64,000 nt of DNA, taken from contig DAHWGX010000030.1 in assembly GCA_027335985.1 (NCBI GenBank), positions 22,778 to 86,777 on the forward strand, in the 5' to 3' direction. The notes under the pieces are model-generated. The model was given only the letters and a program-made list of their open reading frames with translations. It did not search any database and was not told the DNA's origin. Below, piece by piece: positions 50,320 through 58,544 of the stretch. The stretch is from Nitrospirota bacterium. Lineage in GTDB: Bacteria > Nitrospirota_A > Leptospirillia > Leptospirillales > Leptospirillaceae. Positions within the stretch are counted from its first letter, which is position 1. Every line of letters begins with the position of its first letter. Made by a program: the position numbers and the translations under genes.

Positions 50320-51145
50320 GAAACGATCCGGATCTTTTCGGCCAGGCCCGGAAAACCACGCTTCAAGAGGAAGGACGACTCCCAGAGCGCCGTCTTCATG
50401 ACCAACGCGTTCGACCTTTCGGGGCGGCGGCTCGTCCTGGCCAAGACGAAGGAGCCTCTCGACATCCGCTGTTCCCGGTGTTTTCCCAGGGGGCGAAGGT
50501 GTCTTCCGTCTGCGTGACGAAAGGTCCCGCCGGTCGCTGCTTCGTCTCCCTCCGCTTTTCGGACGAGGTTGTCCCGAAGCCGGCGATCGACACCAGGGTG
50601 GGGATCGACCTGGGACTGTCGTCCTTCGCCACCCTCTCGAGCGGGGAAAAGATCGATGCCCCGAGCTTCTTCCGACAGGAAGAGAAACGGCTGGCCTTCT
50701 GAGAACGAAGGCTGGCCCGGAAAAAAGAAAAGCTCGAACCGGCGGAGGGCCCGCCGGAAAGTTGCCCGGATTCACGCCAGGGCGGCGGACCGGAGGAAGA
50801 CTTCCTCCACAAGCTTTCGACCCGGCTGGCGAACGAAAACCAAGTCCTCGCCGTCTGTAACCTGCCGAAGAACCCGTGCCGCTCGAAGAGCATCAGTGAC
50901 GCCTCCTGGTCGGAGTTCCTGCGACAGATCGGGGACAAGGCCGCCCGGTCCGGGCGCCAGGTTCTTTCGTGCGGACGATTCTTTCCGTCTTCGAAGACCT
51001 GTTCCCGTTGAGGATCTCTCCTCCCGGAGTAGCCGCTTTCGGTCCAGGAATGGATCTGCACGGACTGCGGGGCGACGCTCGACCGGGACGTGAACGCGAC
51101 CCGAAACATACTCACCGCCGGGCGGACGGGGGGCCTGCGGAGGGG
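50320..51145 (+). pseudogene. Decayed tnpB (IS605/IS1341-type)
   Basis: TnpB sequence can be followed through one frameshift and three stops: P-G-K-P-R-F-K-R-K and N-A-F-D-L-S-G (to ~50470), then in the next frame V-S-S-V-x-V-T-K-G-P-A-G, G-I-D-L-G-L (RuvC-I Asp kept), H-K-L-S-T-R-L-A-N-E-N-Q, and finally C-T-D-C-G and D-R-D-V-N-A-T-R-N-I-L. The second catalytic region, normally V-E-D-L, reads V-C-N-L, so the Glu is lost. One zinc-finger Cys pair is damaged. The N-terminal ~100 residues are absent. It is inactive. Confidence 0.88.
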
Positions 51146-51248
51146 GTGTCAGACTTTCCCCGTCGGCCTGAAGCCGGAACGGAAAGCGATCCCCTGTGAA
51201 ACAGGAAACCCCGGTCGCGAGGCCGGGAATCCTCGGCGTGGACGTCAA
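51140..51248 (+). mobile_element. Right end / omega-RNA-like region of the decayed tnpB element
   Basis: After the coding remnant comes a structured stretch. It includes CGGCCTGAAGCCGG, CAGGAAA, a CCCCGG / CCGGG hairpin, and GACGTCAA at 51241-51248. The same CAGGAA...hairpin...GACGTCAA order occurs downstream of the tnpB at the right window edge, so this is the element terminus, where TnpB systems encode the 3' part of their guide RNA. Confidence 0.6.
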
Positions 51249-51381
51249 AGAAAGGTTCTCGAATCGGCATAGAGGGTCGGTCGAGCCGCGCCCTATGCCG
51301 ATCGAATTGGTGCTTGAAAAAGAGCCTTTTTTTATTTATGCTCACTATGGTAAGCATAAAATTAAAATTGGAGGCATTTCA

Positions 51382-52827
51382 TTGGAATACAAGGATATTC
51401 TTCTTCCCTACAACCCTTGGTGGAACAGTTTGGAAAAGGCTTTTGACCGTCTGCCATTATTTCATCGCCCGATCTTCACAAAAATTTATCGAGAAATGAA
51501 GGAGATTCCACAAATAATATCTATAACTGGACCGAGAAGAGTGGGGAAAAGTACTGTTATAAGGCAAATCATTAAAAATCTCATAACCCTAGAAAAGGTC
51601 AACCCGCAAGATGTGATTTATTATTCAATGGATGATCCCGCTTTATTCCTTTCGGAAGTGCATCACGACAAGTTCTTCGAATCGATTATGGATCACGCGC
51701 GAAAAAATCCCCTTGAAAATCATTTGACTTACATTTTTTTGGACGAAATACAAAGGTTTGAGAGGTGGGAATTATTTCTTAAGAAATATTATGACCTTAA
51801 TTATCCCGTGAGATTTGTGGTGTCCGGCTCTGCATCATCGCCTATTTTCAAAAAGAGCAGAGAGAGCCTGCTCGGTCGAATAAAGGATTTTCATCTTCTC
51901 CCCTTCTCTTTTAGAGAATTTGTCCTTTTTCAAAACCGAGACAATCCACTTTTAATAAAAAAAATAAATCATATTTATGAAAAAGGGAAAGCTGTAATGG
52001 GCATGCTGGCCGACAGGCCTGGATATGCTGAATTGGAAACCGTTCCGATCCCGGAAATACCATCTGAGATGAGGAAAAATATCGATGCACATTTCGAAAG
52101 ATTCCTTTTAGAGGGTGGATTTCCAGAGGTGTGGAGTCTTCCGGATTGGGAAATCAAACAATCATACTTATTCGATAACCAAGTAGAAAAGGTAATATCC
52201 GAAGACCTTGTCCTTGCGGTGGAACTAAGAAAGCCTGAGCTTTTGAAGAAGTTTTTTATTTCACTCTTGGAAGATCCGGGGCGCGAGATAAATTTTCAAC
52301 AATTGTCACAAGAATTAGGGATTAACCGAGCAACGATAGAAAAATATTTTCCTCTTCTTGAAATGACCGATCTAATCCATCACGTTGAAAAGTTCTCGAA
52401 GAGTGTTGTCAAAGTTCGAAGGGGAAACATAAAAGTGTATCTTGTCGACCTTGCCCTTAGAAACTCAATTTTGAGAATACGGTCTCCTGAGTTCATAACT
52501 GAGGATAAAATTGGCTTTTACATAGAGAATTTGGTTTTTAACGCCCTCGAAAAATGGGAAGGCACGGTAAGTGTAAATTACTACAGAGAAAAGGACAGGG
52601 AAATAGATTTTGTCGTACATATCGGAGCTCGAAAATACTTGCCGATCGAATCGAAGTACAAGGAATCCATAGACGATCGTGAATTGAAGAATATCGAAAA
52701 TTTCTGTTCACACTATAAATGCCCTTCTGGCATTGTTGTCACAAAACAATGGGATGATTTTGGAAGTAGAAGTAATGGGAAAATATTTTATATACCGATT
52801 CAACTCTTTTTGCTTTTGTTCGATTAG
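51382..52827 (+). CDS. AAA ATPase with DUF4143-type C-terminal domain
   Basis: 481 aa from TTG 51382, which has the best ribosome binding site (tggaggc, 6-base spacing). ATG 51295 and a GTG in the transposon end at 51196 are in frame upstream but have poor context. Walker A is G-P-R-R-V-G-K-S-T, Walker B Y-I-F-L-D-E-I-Q, a sensor region V-S-G-S-A. A winged-helix part (L-G-I-N-R-A-T-I-E-K-Y) is followed by a C-terminal restriction-like motif (R-E-I-D-F-V-V...I-E-S-K). This is the AAA_14/DUF4143 family, of uncertain function. The gene is strikingly A+T-rich among G+C-rich neighbours, pointing to transfer. Confidence 0.87.
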   Translation: MEYKDILLPYNPWWNSLEKAFDRLPLFHRPIFTKIYREMKEIPQIISITGPRRVGKSTVIRQIIKNLITLEKVNPQDVIYYSMDDPALFLSEVHHDKFFESIMDHARKNPLENHLTYIFLDEIQRFERWELFLKKYYDLNYPVRFVVSGSASSPIFKKSRESLLGRIKDFHLLPFSFREFVLFQNRDNPLLIKKINHIYEKGKAVMGMLADRPGYAELETVPIPEIPSEMRKNIDAHFERFLLEGGFPEVWSLPDWEIKQSYLFDNQVEKVISEDLVLAVELRKPELLKKFFISLLEDPGREINFQQLSQELGINRATIEKYFPLLEMTDLIHHVEKFSKSVVKVRRGNIKVYLVDLALRNSILRIRSPEFITEDKIGFYIENLVFNALEKWEGTVSVNYYREKDREIDFVVHIGARKYLPIESKYKESIDDRELKNIENFCSHYKCPSGIVVTKQWDDFGSRSNGKIFYIPIQLFLLLFD

Positions 52828-53021
52828 TCTTTTAAGTCTTGATGGTCCCGACGACCTCCGCCCCACCCCGTCCCTTGATCTTTCCGGGGTGCTGAGCGAA
52901 ACGGCGGGGCCTTCCCGTCTCCGGCCTGTCATCTTGTCTTGAGATTCCGTTCCGCGTCCTGCTCCACAATCGGAGGGGCCGGGATGGCCCGGCTTCGACG
53001 CTCTGGTTCAGGAGGGTGCCC

Positions 53022-55361
53022 ATGCCCGACCATCCGCGGGTTTCCGAAATCGCCTCTCTTCCCTCCTTTCTTCCTGTCTCCTCCCGCCTGAAGCTTCCGG
53101 TCCGGCTGGCCCGGGAGCTTGTCGCCACAACGGCCTGGGTGTCCGAATCCACCCCCGCGGAAAAGGTCTACCGGATGTTCGGCCAGGATCCCCGGCTTCC
53201 GGGGCTGGCCATCCTCCGGAATCAGAGCCCCGTCGGCTTCGTCAGCCGAAGCACCCTGCTCGAGCGCTTCTCCTACCGCTTTTCCCACGACCTGTTCGGT
53301 TCGAAACCCGTCTCGGCCTTCATGGATCCCCGTCCCGCCATCCTCGAGGGGAGCTGCGACCTCGATGCTGTCGCCCGGAAGATCCAGGGGGACTGGCTTC
53401 CGGGGATGATGGACGACGGATTCCTGATCGTGGAGGGCGACCGGTATGTGGGGACCGGAACCTGGCAGATCCTGATGCGGGCCCTGTCCGAGCGCCGGGA
53501 GGAGATTTTTTCCTGTTTGGCCCATCATGACCCCCTGACCGGACTGCCGAACCGGATCCGGTTCATGGAGGCCCTGGGGGACTCCCTTGCGAAGGGCGAA
53601 TCCGGCGCCCTTTTTTACCTGGACCTGAACCGCTTCAAGGAGGTGAACGACCGCCACGGCCATCAGGAGGGAGACCGTCTCCTGACCCAATTCGCCGACC
53701 GCCTTCAGGACTCCGCGCCCTCCGGCGGTCTTGTGGCCCGGCTCGGGGGCGACGAGTTCGCCGTCCTGGTCCCGGGGCTGACCCGGGAGGCCGAGGCCAG
53801 TCTCTGGATCGCCCAATTCAGGAAAAAGCTCGAGTTCCCCTGTCTCGTGGGGGGGCACCCTCTCCGGATTTCCGCCAGCGTCGGATACTGTCTCTTCCCC
53901 GTGGCCGGAAAGGGGCTGAACGAGGTTCTCCTGGAGGCCGACAGCCGGATGTACCGGAACAAGCGGGAGCGCGACGCAATCGCCTCCGGAGAAGATCCCG
54001 GACCGGCGGGGACCGGTGGAGGCGGGGGGCCGTCCCTGGATACGCTGACGGGGATTCTCGACCGGACCTCGCTGTACCGCTTCGTCTCGCGGCTTCTGGA
54101 AGAAGACGGAGGCGGAGAAAGGGGGGTGATTCTGCTCCTGGTCCTCGATCTCGACCGGTTCCAGAGGACCAACGACATCTTCGGCCATTCCCACGGAGAC
54201 AGGCTCCTGGCCGCGGTGGCGGCCCGCCTGAAAGGGTCGGTCCGGGAGGGGGATCTTGTGGCCCGCCTCGGCGGAGACGAGTTTGCCGTCGTGTTTTCCG
54301 GCCTTTCCTCCCGAGAGGAGGGCGAACGTATCGCAGACCAGCTTCTGGCCTCCCTGGCCATGCCCTATCGGGTCGAGGGGGAAGAGTATTTCCTGACGGC
54401 GAGCATCGGCGGCACGATCATGCCCGAGGACGGGGGGAACTTCGAGACTCTCATCAGCAACGCCGACCTCGCCCTGACAGAGGCCAAGGATGCCGGACGC
54501 TTCCAGGTGAAGTTCTTCGAGCCCTCCGTCCGCAGGAGGCAGAACGACCGGTACGCCCTGGAGCAGCGTCTTTACCGGGCGCTTGAGAATCGGGAGTTCC
54601 GGGTCTTCTACCAGCCGGTGATCGACATGGCCACCGGACGGACCACGGGAGCGGAGGCCCTGATCCGCTGGTTCGGCGCCGATGGCGGGACGGCGGTCTC
54701 CCCCGAACAGTTCATCCCGATCGCGGAGGAGAACGGCCTGATCGTTCCCATCGGGGAATGGGTGTTCGAGACGGTTTTGGCCGACATGGGACGCTTCCGG
54801 CAGGCCGGTCTGGGCCCCCTTCCCGTCGCGGTCAACCTGTCGGCCCGCCAGATGGCGGAGCCGGACTTTCTCGAACGCCTCATGGTGCTGGTGGACAATG
54901 CGGGAGAGGACGTCCGGAACCTGACGGTCGAACTGACCGAAACGGCCATCATGCTGAACCCGGCCGAGGCCATCGGCCTCATGAAAACGCTGCGGGAGAG
55001 AGGGATCCGGATCGCCGTCGACGATTTTGGGACCGGATACTCCTCTCTGGCCCAGCTTCGCCGCTTTCACGTCGACCTTCTGAAGATCGATCGCTCCTTC
55101 GTCCGGAATCTCCACCAGGAGGAGGAGGCCTCCGAAATCGTCCGACTGATCGTGCTCCTTGCCCGGGCCCTGTCTCTGGAAACCTGTGCGGAAGGGGTCG
55201 AAACGGAGGAGGAGCTGTCCTTCCTGAGAGAACTCTCCGTCGACTGTTTTCAAGGATATCTGGCGAGTCCCCCGCTCCCTTTCGAGGCCTTTCTCGGCCG
55301 GATGAACCTGTCCGTTCCCGCCGCCTCACCCGGCGGCCTTCTTCTGGAAAACGGGGCCTGA
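53022..55361 (+). CDS. CBS - GGDEF - GGDEF - EAL cyclic-di-GMP protein
   Basis: 779 aa. ATG 53022 follows ggaggg. A CBS-like sensory part (~35-150) leads to a first GGDEF domain (H-D-P-L-T-G-L-P-N-R, R-L-G-G-D-E-F at ~242). A Gly-rich linker leads to a second GGDEF (D-L-D-R-F-Q-R-T-N-D-I-F-G-H, R-L-G-G-D-E-F), then an EAL domain (E-A-L-I-R-W, D-D-F-G-T-G-Y-S-S-L, A-E-G-V-E-T). The second GGDEF has an inhibitory-site R-E-G-D five residues before its GGDEF, the first does not. All signature motifs are intact. No membrane helix, so it is cytosolic. Its 3' end overlaps the convergent P-ATPase gene. Confidence 0.93.
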   Translation: MPDHPRVSEIASLPSFLPVSSRLKLPVRLARELVATTAWVSESTPAEKVYRMFGQDPRLPGLAILRNQSPVGFVSRSTLLERFSYRFSHDLFGSKPVSAFMDPRPAILEGSCDLDAVARKIQGDWLPGMMDDGFLIVEGDRYVGTGTWQILMRALSERREEIFSCLAHHDPLTGLPNRIRFMEALGDSLAKGESGALFYLDLNRFKEVNDRHGHQEGDRLLTQFADRLQDSAPSGGLVARLGGDEFAVLVPGLTREAEASLWIAQFRKKLEFPCLVGGHPLRISASVGYCLFPVAGKGLNEVLLEADSRMYRNKRERDAIASGEDPGPAGTGGGGGPSLDTLTGILDRTSLYRFVSRLLEEDGGGERGVILLLVLDLDRFQRTNDIFGHSHGDRLLAAVAARLKGSVREGDLVARLGGDEFAVVFSGLSSREEGERIADQLLASLAMPYRVEGEEYFLTASIGGTIMPEDGGNFETLISNADLALTEAKDAGRFQVKFFEPSVRRRQNDRYALEQRLYRALENREFRVFYQPVIDMATGRTTGAEALIRWFGADGGTAVSPEQFIPIAEENGLIVPIGEWVFETVLADMGRFRQAGLGPLPVAVNLSARQMAEPDFLERLMVLVDNAGEDVRNLTVELTETAIMLNPAEAIGLMKTLRERGIRIAVDDFGTGYSSLAQLRRFHVDLLKIDRSFVRNLHQEEEASEIVRLIVLLARALSLETCAEGVETEEELSFLRELSVDCFQGYLASPPLPFEAFLGRMNLSVPAASPGGLLLENGA

Positions 55362-57668
55362 CAAGATCCCCTTGAGACTCTCGACGGCCAGTGTGGCCGT
55401 CCCCACCACCCCCAGGACTCCGAAGACGACGGGCAGGGGAAGGGGGGTCAGGAGGAGCGGTGTTACGGAAAGAATGCCTGCCGCCAGGATGTCCGTTCCC
55501 AGAATCAGAAGAAGGGCCCGGGAGGGCGGAGCGTTTTTTATGGGGCCGGGATGGCGGACGACGAGGACGTTTCCGATTCCGGTCAGGACGAGGGTCAGGA
55601 AGGAGAGCGTCTGGCATTGCTCCGAAGAGAGGTGGAGGAACGTCTGCCCGGACCGGAAGACGGAAAAGGTCAGGAGGAGCCAGAGGGCCGCTAAAAGAAA
55701 GCCCCGGACCATCGTCCGGGGAACGTCGATCGGATCGGGGGAGATCGAAGGGGTAACCCGGTCGCTGGCCAGGGCCATGGTGACGAAGTCGTTCGTGAAG
55801 ATGAGGAGAAGAATCTGGAGGGATCCGATCACGGCCGTATGGAGAAACAGCAGGCCACCCGCCAGAAAGAAGGCGATTTCGAAGGTCTTCACGATCTTGT
55901 TCAGGATGTAGCTCTGGAGTCTCCGGGTGACCCTCCGCCCTTCCAGGACGACCTCGACCAGTCCGGAGAGCCCGGGGGAGAGCAGGATGAGCCCCGCCGA
56001 GACCCGGGCGATATCGGTGGAGCGGGCGACGGCGATTCCGACCTCCGCCTGCCTGAGGGCCGGCGCGTCATTGACCCCGTCACCGGTCATGCCGACGATG
56101 CGGCCTTTCTCCTGAAGCTTCCGGACCAGTAGGAACTTGTCTTCGGGCAGAATTCCCGCGAAGAGATCGCAATCTTCCCGGAAGGCCTCCATCCGGCCCT
56201 GACAGGGTCGGCCGGACAGCCCCAGGGCCCGCGCTACGGACATGGCGGCTTCGGGGGTGTCCCCGGTCGCCAGACGGATCCGGACACCGAGGGTCCGGAG
56301 GCGGTCCAGCGTGGCGCGGCTGTCCTTTCGGATGGGGTCCGAAAAGGACAGGGCTCCCAGAAGGGTCAGGGGACCCTCGAGAGGCCCGGAGAGAACGGCC
56401 ACCGGTCTCTGGCCTCCAGGGGCGAGTGCGGGAAGGGGCGAGCTCAGAAGACCCAGGTTCGCGAGCAGGGGAGGTGATCCCTTGACCACCCGGATCCGAA
56501 GGGACTTCTTTTCAAGAATGGCTTCCGTCCGCTTGGTGGAGGGGTCGAAGGGGGTGAAGGAGATCCGGCGGGAGTCGGGATCCGGAGCGAGGCCCCGTCT
56601 GGATCCTTCAAGCAGAATCGCCCGGTCGAGCGGATCGAGTGTCGCATCGTCGGATGCCGCCATGGCGGCGGCCAGCAGCTCCTCCTCCGAATGGCCGGGG
56701 ACGGGGTTGGCTTCAAGGAGTGTCAGGGTGTTTTCAGTCAGGGTTCCCGTCTTGTCGCAGACCAGTTCGTCCAGGGCCGCCGCATCAGAAATCGCCGACA
56801 GCCGGGTCACGAGGACCCGGGACTTCGCCAGGAACGCCGCGGAAAGGGCGTTGGCCAGTGTGAACATGGGGGGAAGGGCGACGGGGATGGCCGAAAGAAG
56901 AAGAATCAGGATAAAGGCGGTGATGGCGGAAAGCGAGAGGCCGATTCTGAGGGAGAGGGGGACGAGGACGAGGGCCAGGAGAAGGTCCACCAGGAGAAGG
57001 GCCCGGACGATCTGGAGGACCGTCGTTTCGGCATGGCTTCTCGTTTCGGCGTCGTGCACGAGCTGGACCGTCCGGCCGTAGGCGCAGTCCTTTCCCGTTC
57101 GCGTGACGACACCCGATCCTTCCCCCCGCCGCACGACCGTGCCGGCAAAAAGCGTGTCTCCCTGCCGTTTGGTGACCGGCAAGGATTCCCCGGTCAGGGA
57201 CGCCTGGTCGAGAAGAAGGGTTCCGGTGCGGAGCTTCATGTCAGCCGGGACGAAATCCCCCATGCGCACATGGACCAGGTCCCCCGGGACGATCCATCGG
57301 GCGGGCACTGTCGTCCAGACCCCCTCCCGGCGCACGCGAGCCAATACCTCCATCTGGTCCCGGAGCTGTCGGAGGGCGGCTTTTCCTTTTTCTTCCTTCC
57401 GGAAGGCGAGTCCCCCGTTCAGGACGAGGAGGAACAACACGATCAGCCCTTCGAGCGTCTTTCCGGTGGCGATCTCGAGGGCAAAGGCCGACTCGAGCAT
57501 CCAGGGAATGGGACCCCAGAATTTCTTGGCCAGAAGCCACAGGGCGGAGGGTTCCGGAAACGGGACCGCGTTTGGACCGGTCCGGGCCAGTCTTTCCCGG
57601 GCAACGATCTCGGAGAGGCCGCCCTCGGGAGAATCATCCGCGTCGGGTGCCGGGGAGAGGTTCTCCAT
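55326..57668 (-). CDS. P-type ATPase, plasma-membrane H+-ATPase (type III) like
   Basis: 780 aa. ATG 57668 follows gaggggagc. It has T-G-E-S (~159), the phosphorylation motif D-K-T-G-T-L-T (Asp ~305), P-V-A-L-P in M4, and G-D-G-V-N-D-A-P. The protein lacks heavy-metal-binding domains, and the G-L-S-E/A-R-x-G-P-N-A-V N-terminus fits proton-exporting P3A ATPases. It would help pH homeostasis in an acid habitat. It lies 8 bases after the XRE-cupin gene. The last 36 bases overlap the 3' end of the opposing GGDEF-EAL gene. Confidence 0.9.
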   Translation of the reverse strand: MENLSPAPDADDSPEGGLSEIVARERLARTGPNAVPFPEPSALWLLAKKFWGPIPWMLESAFALEIATGKTLEGLIVLFLLVLNGGLAFRKEEKGKAALRQLRDQMEVLARVRREGVWTTVPARWIVPGDLVHVRMGDFVPADMKLRTGTLLLDQASLTGESLPVTKRQGDTLFAGTVVRRGEGSGVVTRTGKDCAYGRTVQLVHDAETRSHAETTVLQIVRALLLVDLLLALVLVPLSLRIGLSLSAITAFILILLLSAIPVALPPMFTLANALSAAFLAKSRVLVTRLSAISDAAALDELVCDKTGTLTENTLTLLEANPVPGHSEEELLAAAMAASDDATLDPLDRAILLEGSRRGLAPDPDSRRISFTPFDPSTKRTEAILEKKSLRIRVVKGSPPLLANLGLLSSPLPALAPGGQRPVAVLSGPLEGPLTLLGALSFSDPIRKDSRATLDRLRTLGVRIRLATGDTPEAAMSVARALGLSGRPCQGRMEAFREDCDLFAGILPEDKFLLVRKLQEKGRIVGMTGDGVNDAPALRQAEVGIAVARSTDIARVSAGLILLSPGLSGLVEVVLEGRRVTRRLQSYILNKIVKTFEIAFFLAGGLLFLHTAVIGSLQILLLIFTNDFVTMALASDRVTPSISPDPIDVPRTMVRGFLLAALWLLLTFSVFRSGQTFLHLSSEQCQTLSFLTLVLTGIGNVLVVRHPGPIKNAPPSRALLLILGTDILAAGILSVTPLLLTPLPLPVVFGVLGVVGTATLAVESLKGILSGPVFQKKAAG

Positions 57669-57676
57669 GCTCCCCT

Positions 57677-58222
57677 CTAGAGGGAGACGACGATCAGGAT
57701 CATGGCGGGGGATTGGTTCGGGTTCTTCCAATTGTGCGGCTGGTGGGGGTCGAAATAGACGGCGTCCATGGGGCCGAGCTCGTGTATTTTTCCGGCCTGC
57801 TCGAAAATGACCGCTCCCGAGACGACGATGCCGAATTCTTCTCCCTTGACGCCGGCGTAGGGCTGTTCTCCGACCTCTCCTCCCGGATCGAGGGTCATGA
57901 GGAAGGGCTGCATCTTTTTTCCGGAGAGCCCGCGGGCCAGAGGCTCGACGGTGGCATGGGAGGTGGTGCTGTAGACCCGGCGCCTGTTTCTGGCGGGCAT
58001 GAGAAGGGGATCCCCCCCGTTTTCAGGCTCGTCGAACAGGGAGGTCACCGGCAGGGAGAGGGCGGCGCATATCTTCTCGAGAGTCGCGATCGAAGGAGAC
58101 ACGAGACCGCCCTCGATCTGGGAAAGGGCGCTGGCGGAGATTCCTGCATTTCTGGCCAGCATTCGGAGAGAGAGTTCCCGTTCCTGTCTCAGTTGGCGGA
58201 TGCGTTCGCTGACCTGCTTCAT
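57677..58222 (-). CDS. XRE-family regulator with cupin domain
   Basis: 181 aa from ATG 58222. The helix-turn-helix (R-I-R-Q-L-R-Q-E-R-x-L-S-L-R-M-L-A, I-S-A-S-A-L-S-Q-I-E) occupies residues 5-60. A cupin barrel with F-G-I-V-V-S-G and H-Q-P-H-N-W fills the C-terminus. It lies directly upstream of the P-ATPase gene, which it probably controls. The ribosome binding site is weak and an open frame continues upstream without similarity. Confidence 0.88.
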   Translation of the reverse strand: MKQVSERIRQLRQERELSLRMLARNAGISASALSQIEGGLVSPSIATLEKICAALSLPVTSLFDEPENGGDPLLMPARNRRRVYSTTSHATVEPLARGLSGKKMQPFLMTLDPGGEVGEQPYAGVKGEEFGIVVSGAVIFEQAGKIHELGPMDAVYFDPHQPHNWKNPNQSPAMILIVVSL

Positions 58223-58499
58223 GAGGGTAGTGTAAGGAAAAGGAGGGGGCAGTTCAAGAAAAAAAGGGTGTCCGGATTCCGGGATCGATTGGGGGCAACC
58301 CTTCGCCAAACCCGTTCTCACCCTCGACACTGGAGGATGTGAACGCTGTTTTTGGGTCATGGTATGGAAAAAAACATGACCTTCCCGGTCCTGAATCCTG
58401 TCAATGGATGCGCTCTCCCCCCGACATTTTCCGTCCCGACAATGGGGAGCCCTTCAAAGGGCCTCAATAAGGGCAACCTCCTCAGGCAAAGTGCATGCC

Positions 58500-58544
58500 A
58501 TCGGAAATGGAGGAATCAACGCCAGGTCGCCTGCCATTTCCGAT
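58500..58544. repeat. 11-bp inverted repeat spanning the end of the Fic gene
   Basis: ATCGGAAATGG (58500-58510) and CCATTTCCGAT (58534-58544), 23 bases apart. The right arm lies in the last Fic codons and the left arm just beyond the stop. It could act as an RNA hairpin at the transcript end. There is no T-run. Confidence 0.45.

Noticed and set aside
50320..51248. CRISPR-Cas12-like system
   Set aside because: RuvC-like motifs are those of transposon TnpB. No repeat-spacer array or other cas gene is present anywhere in the window.
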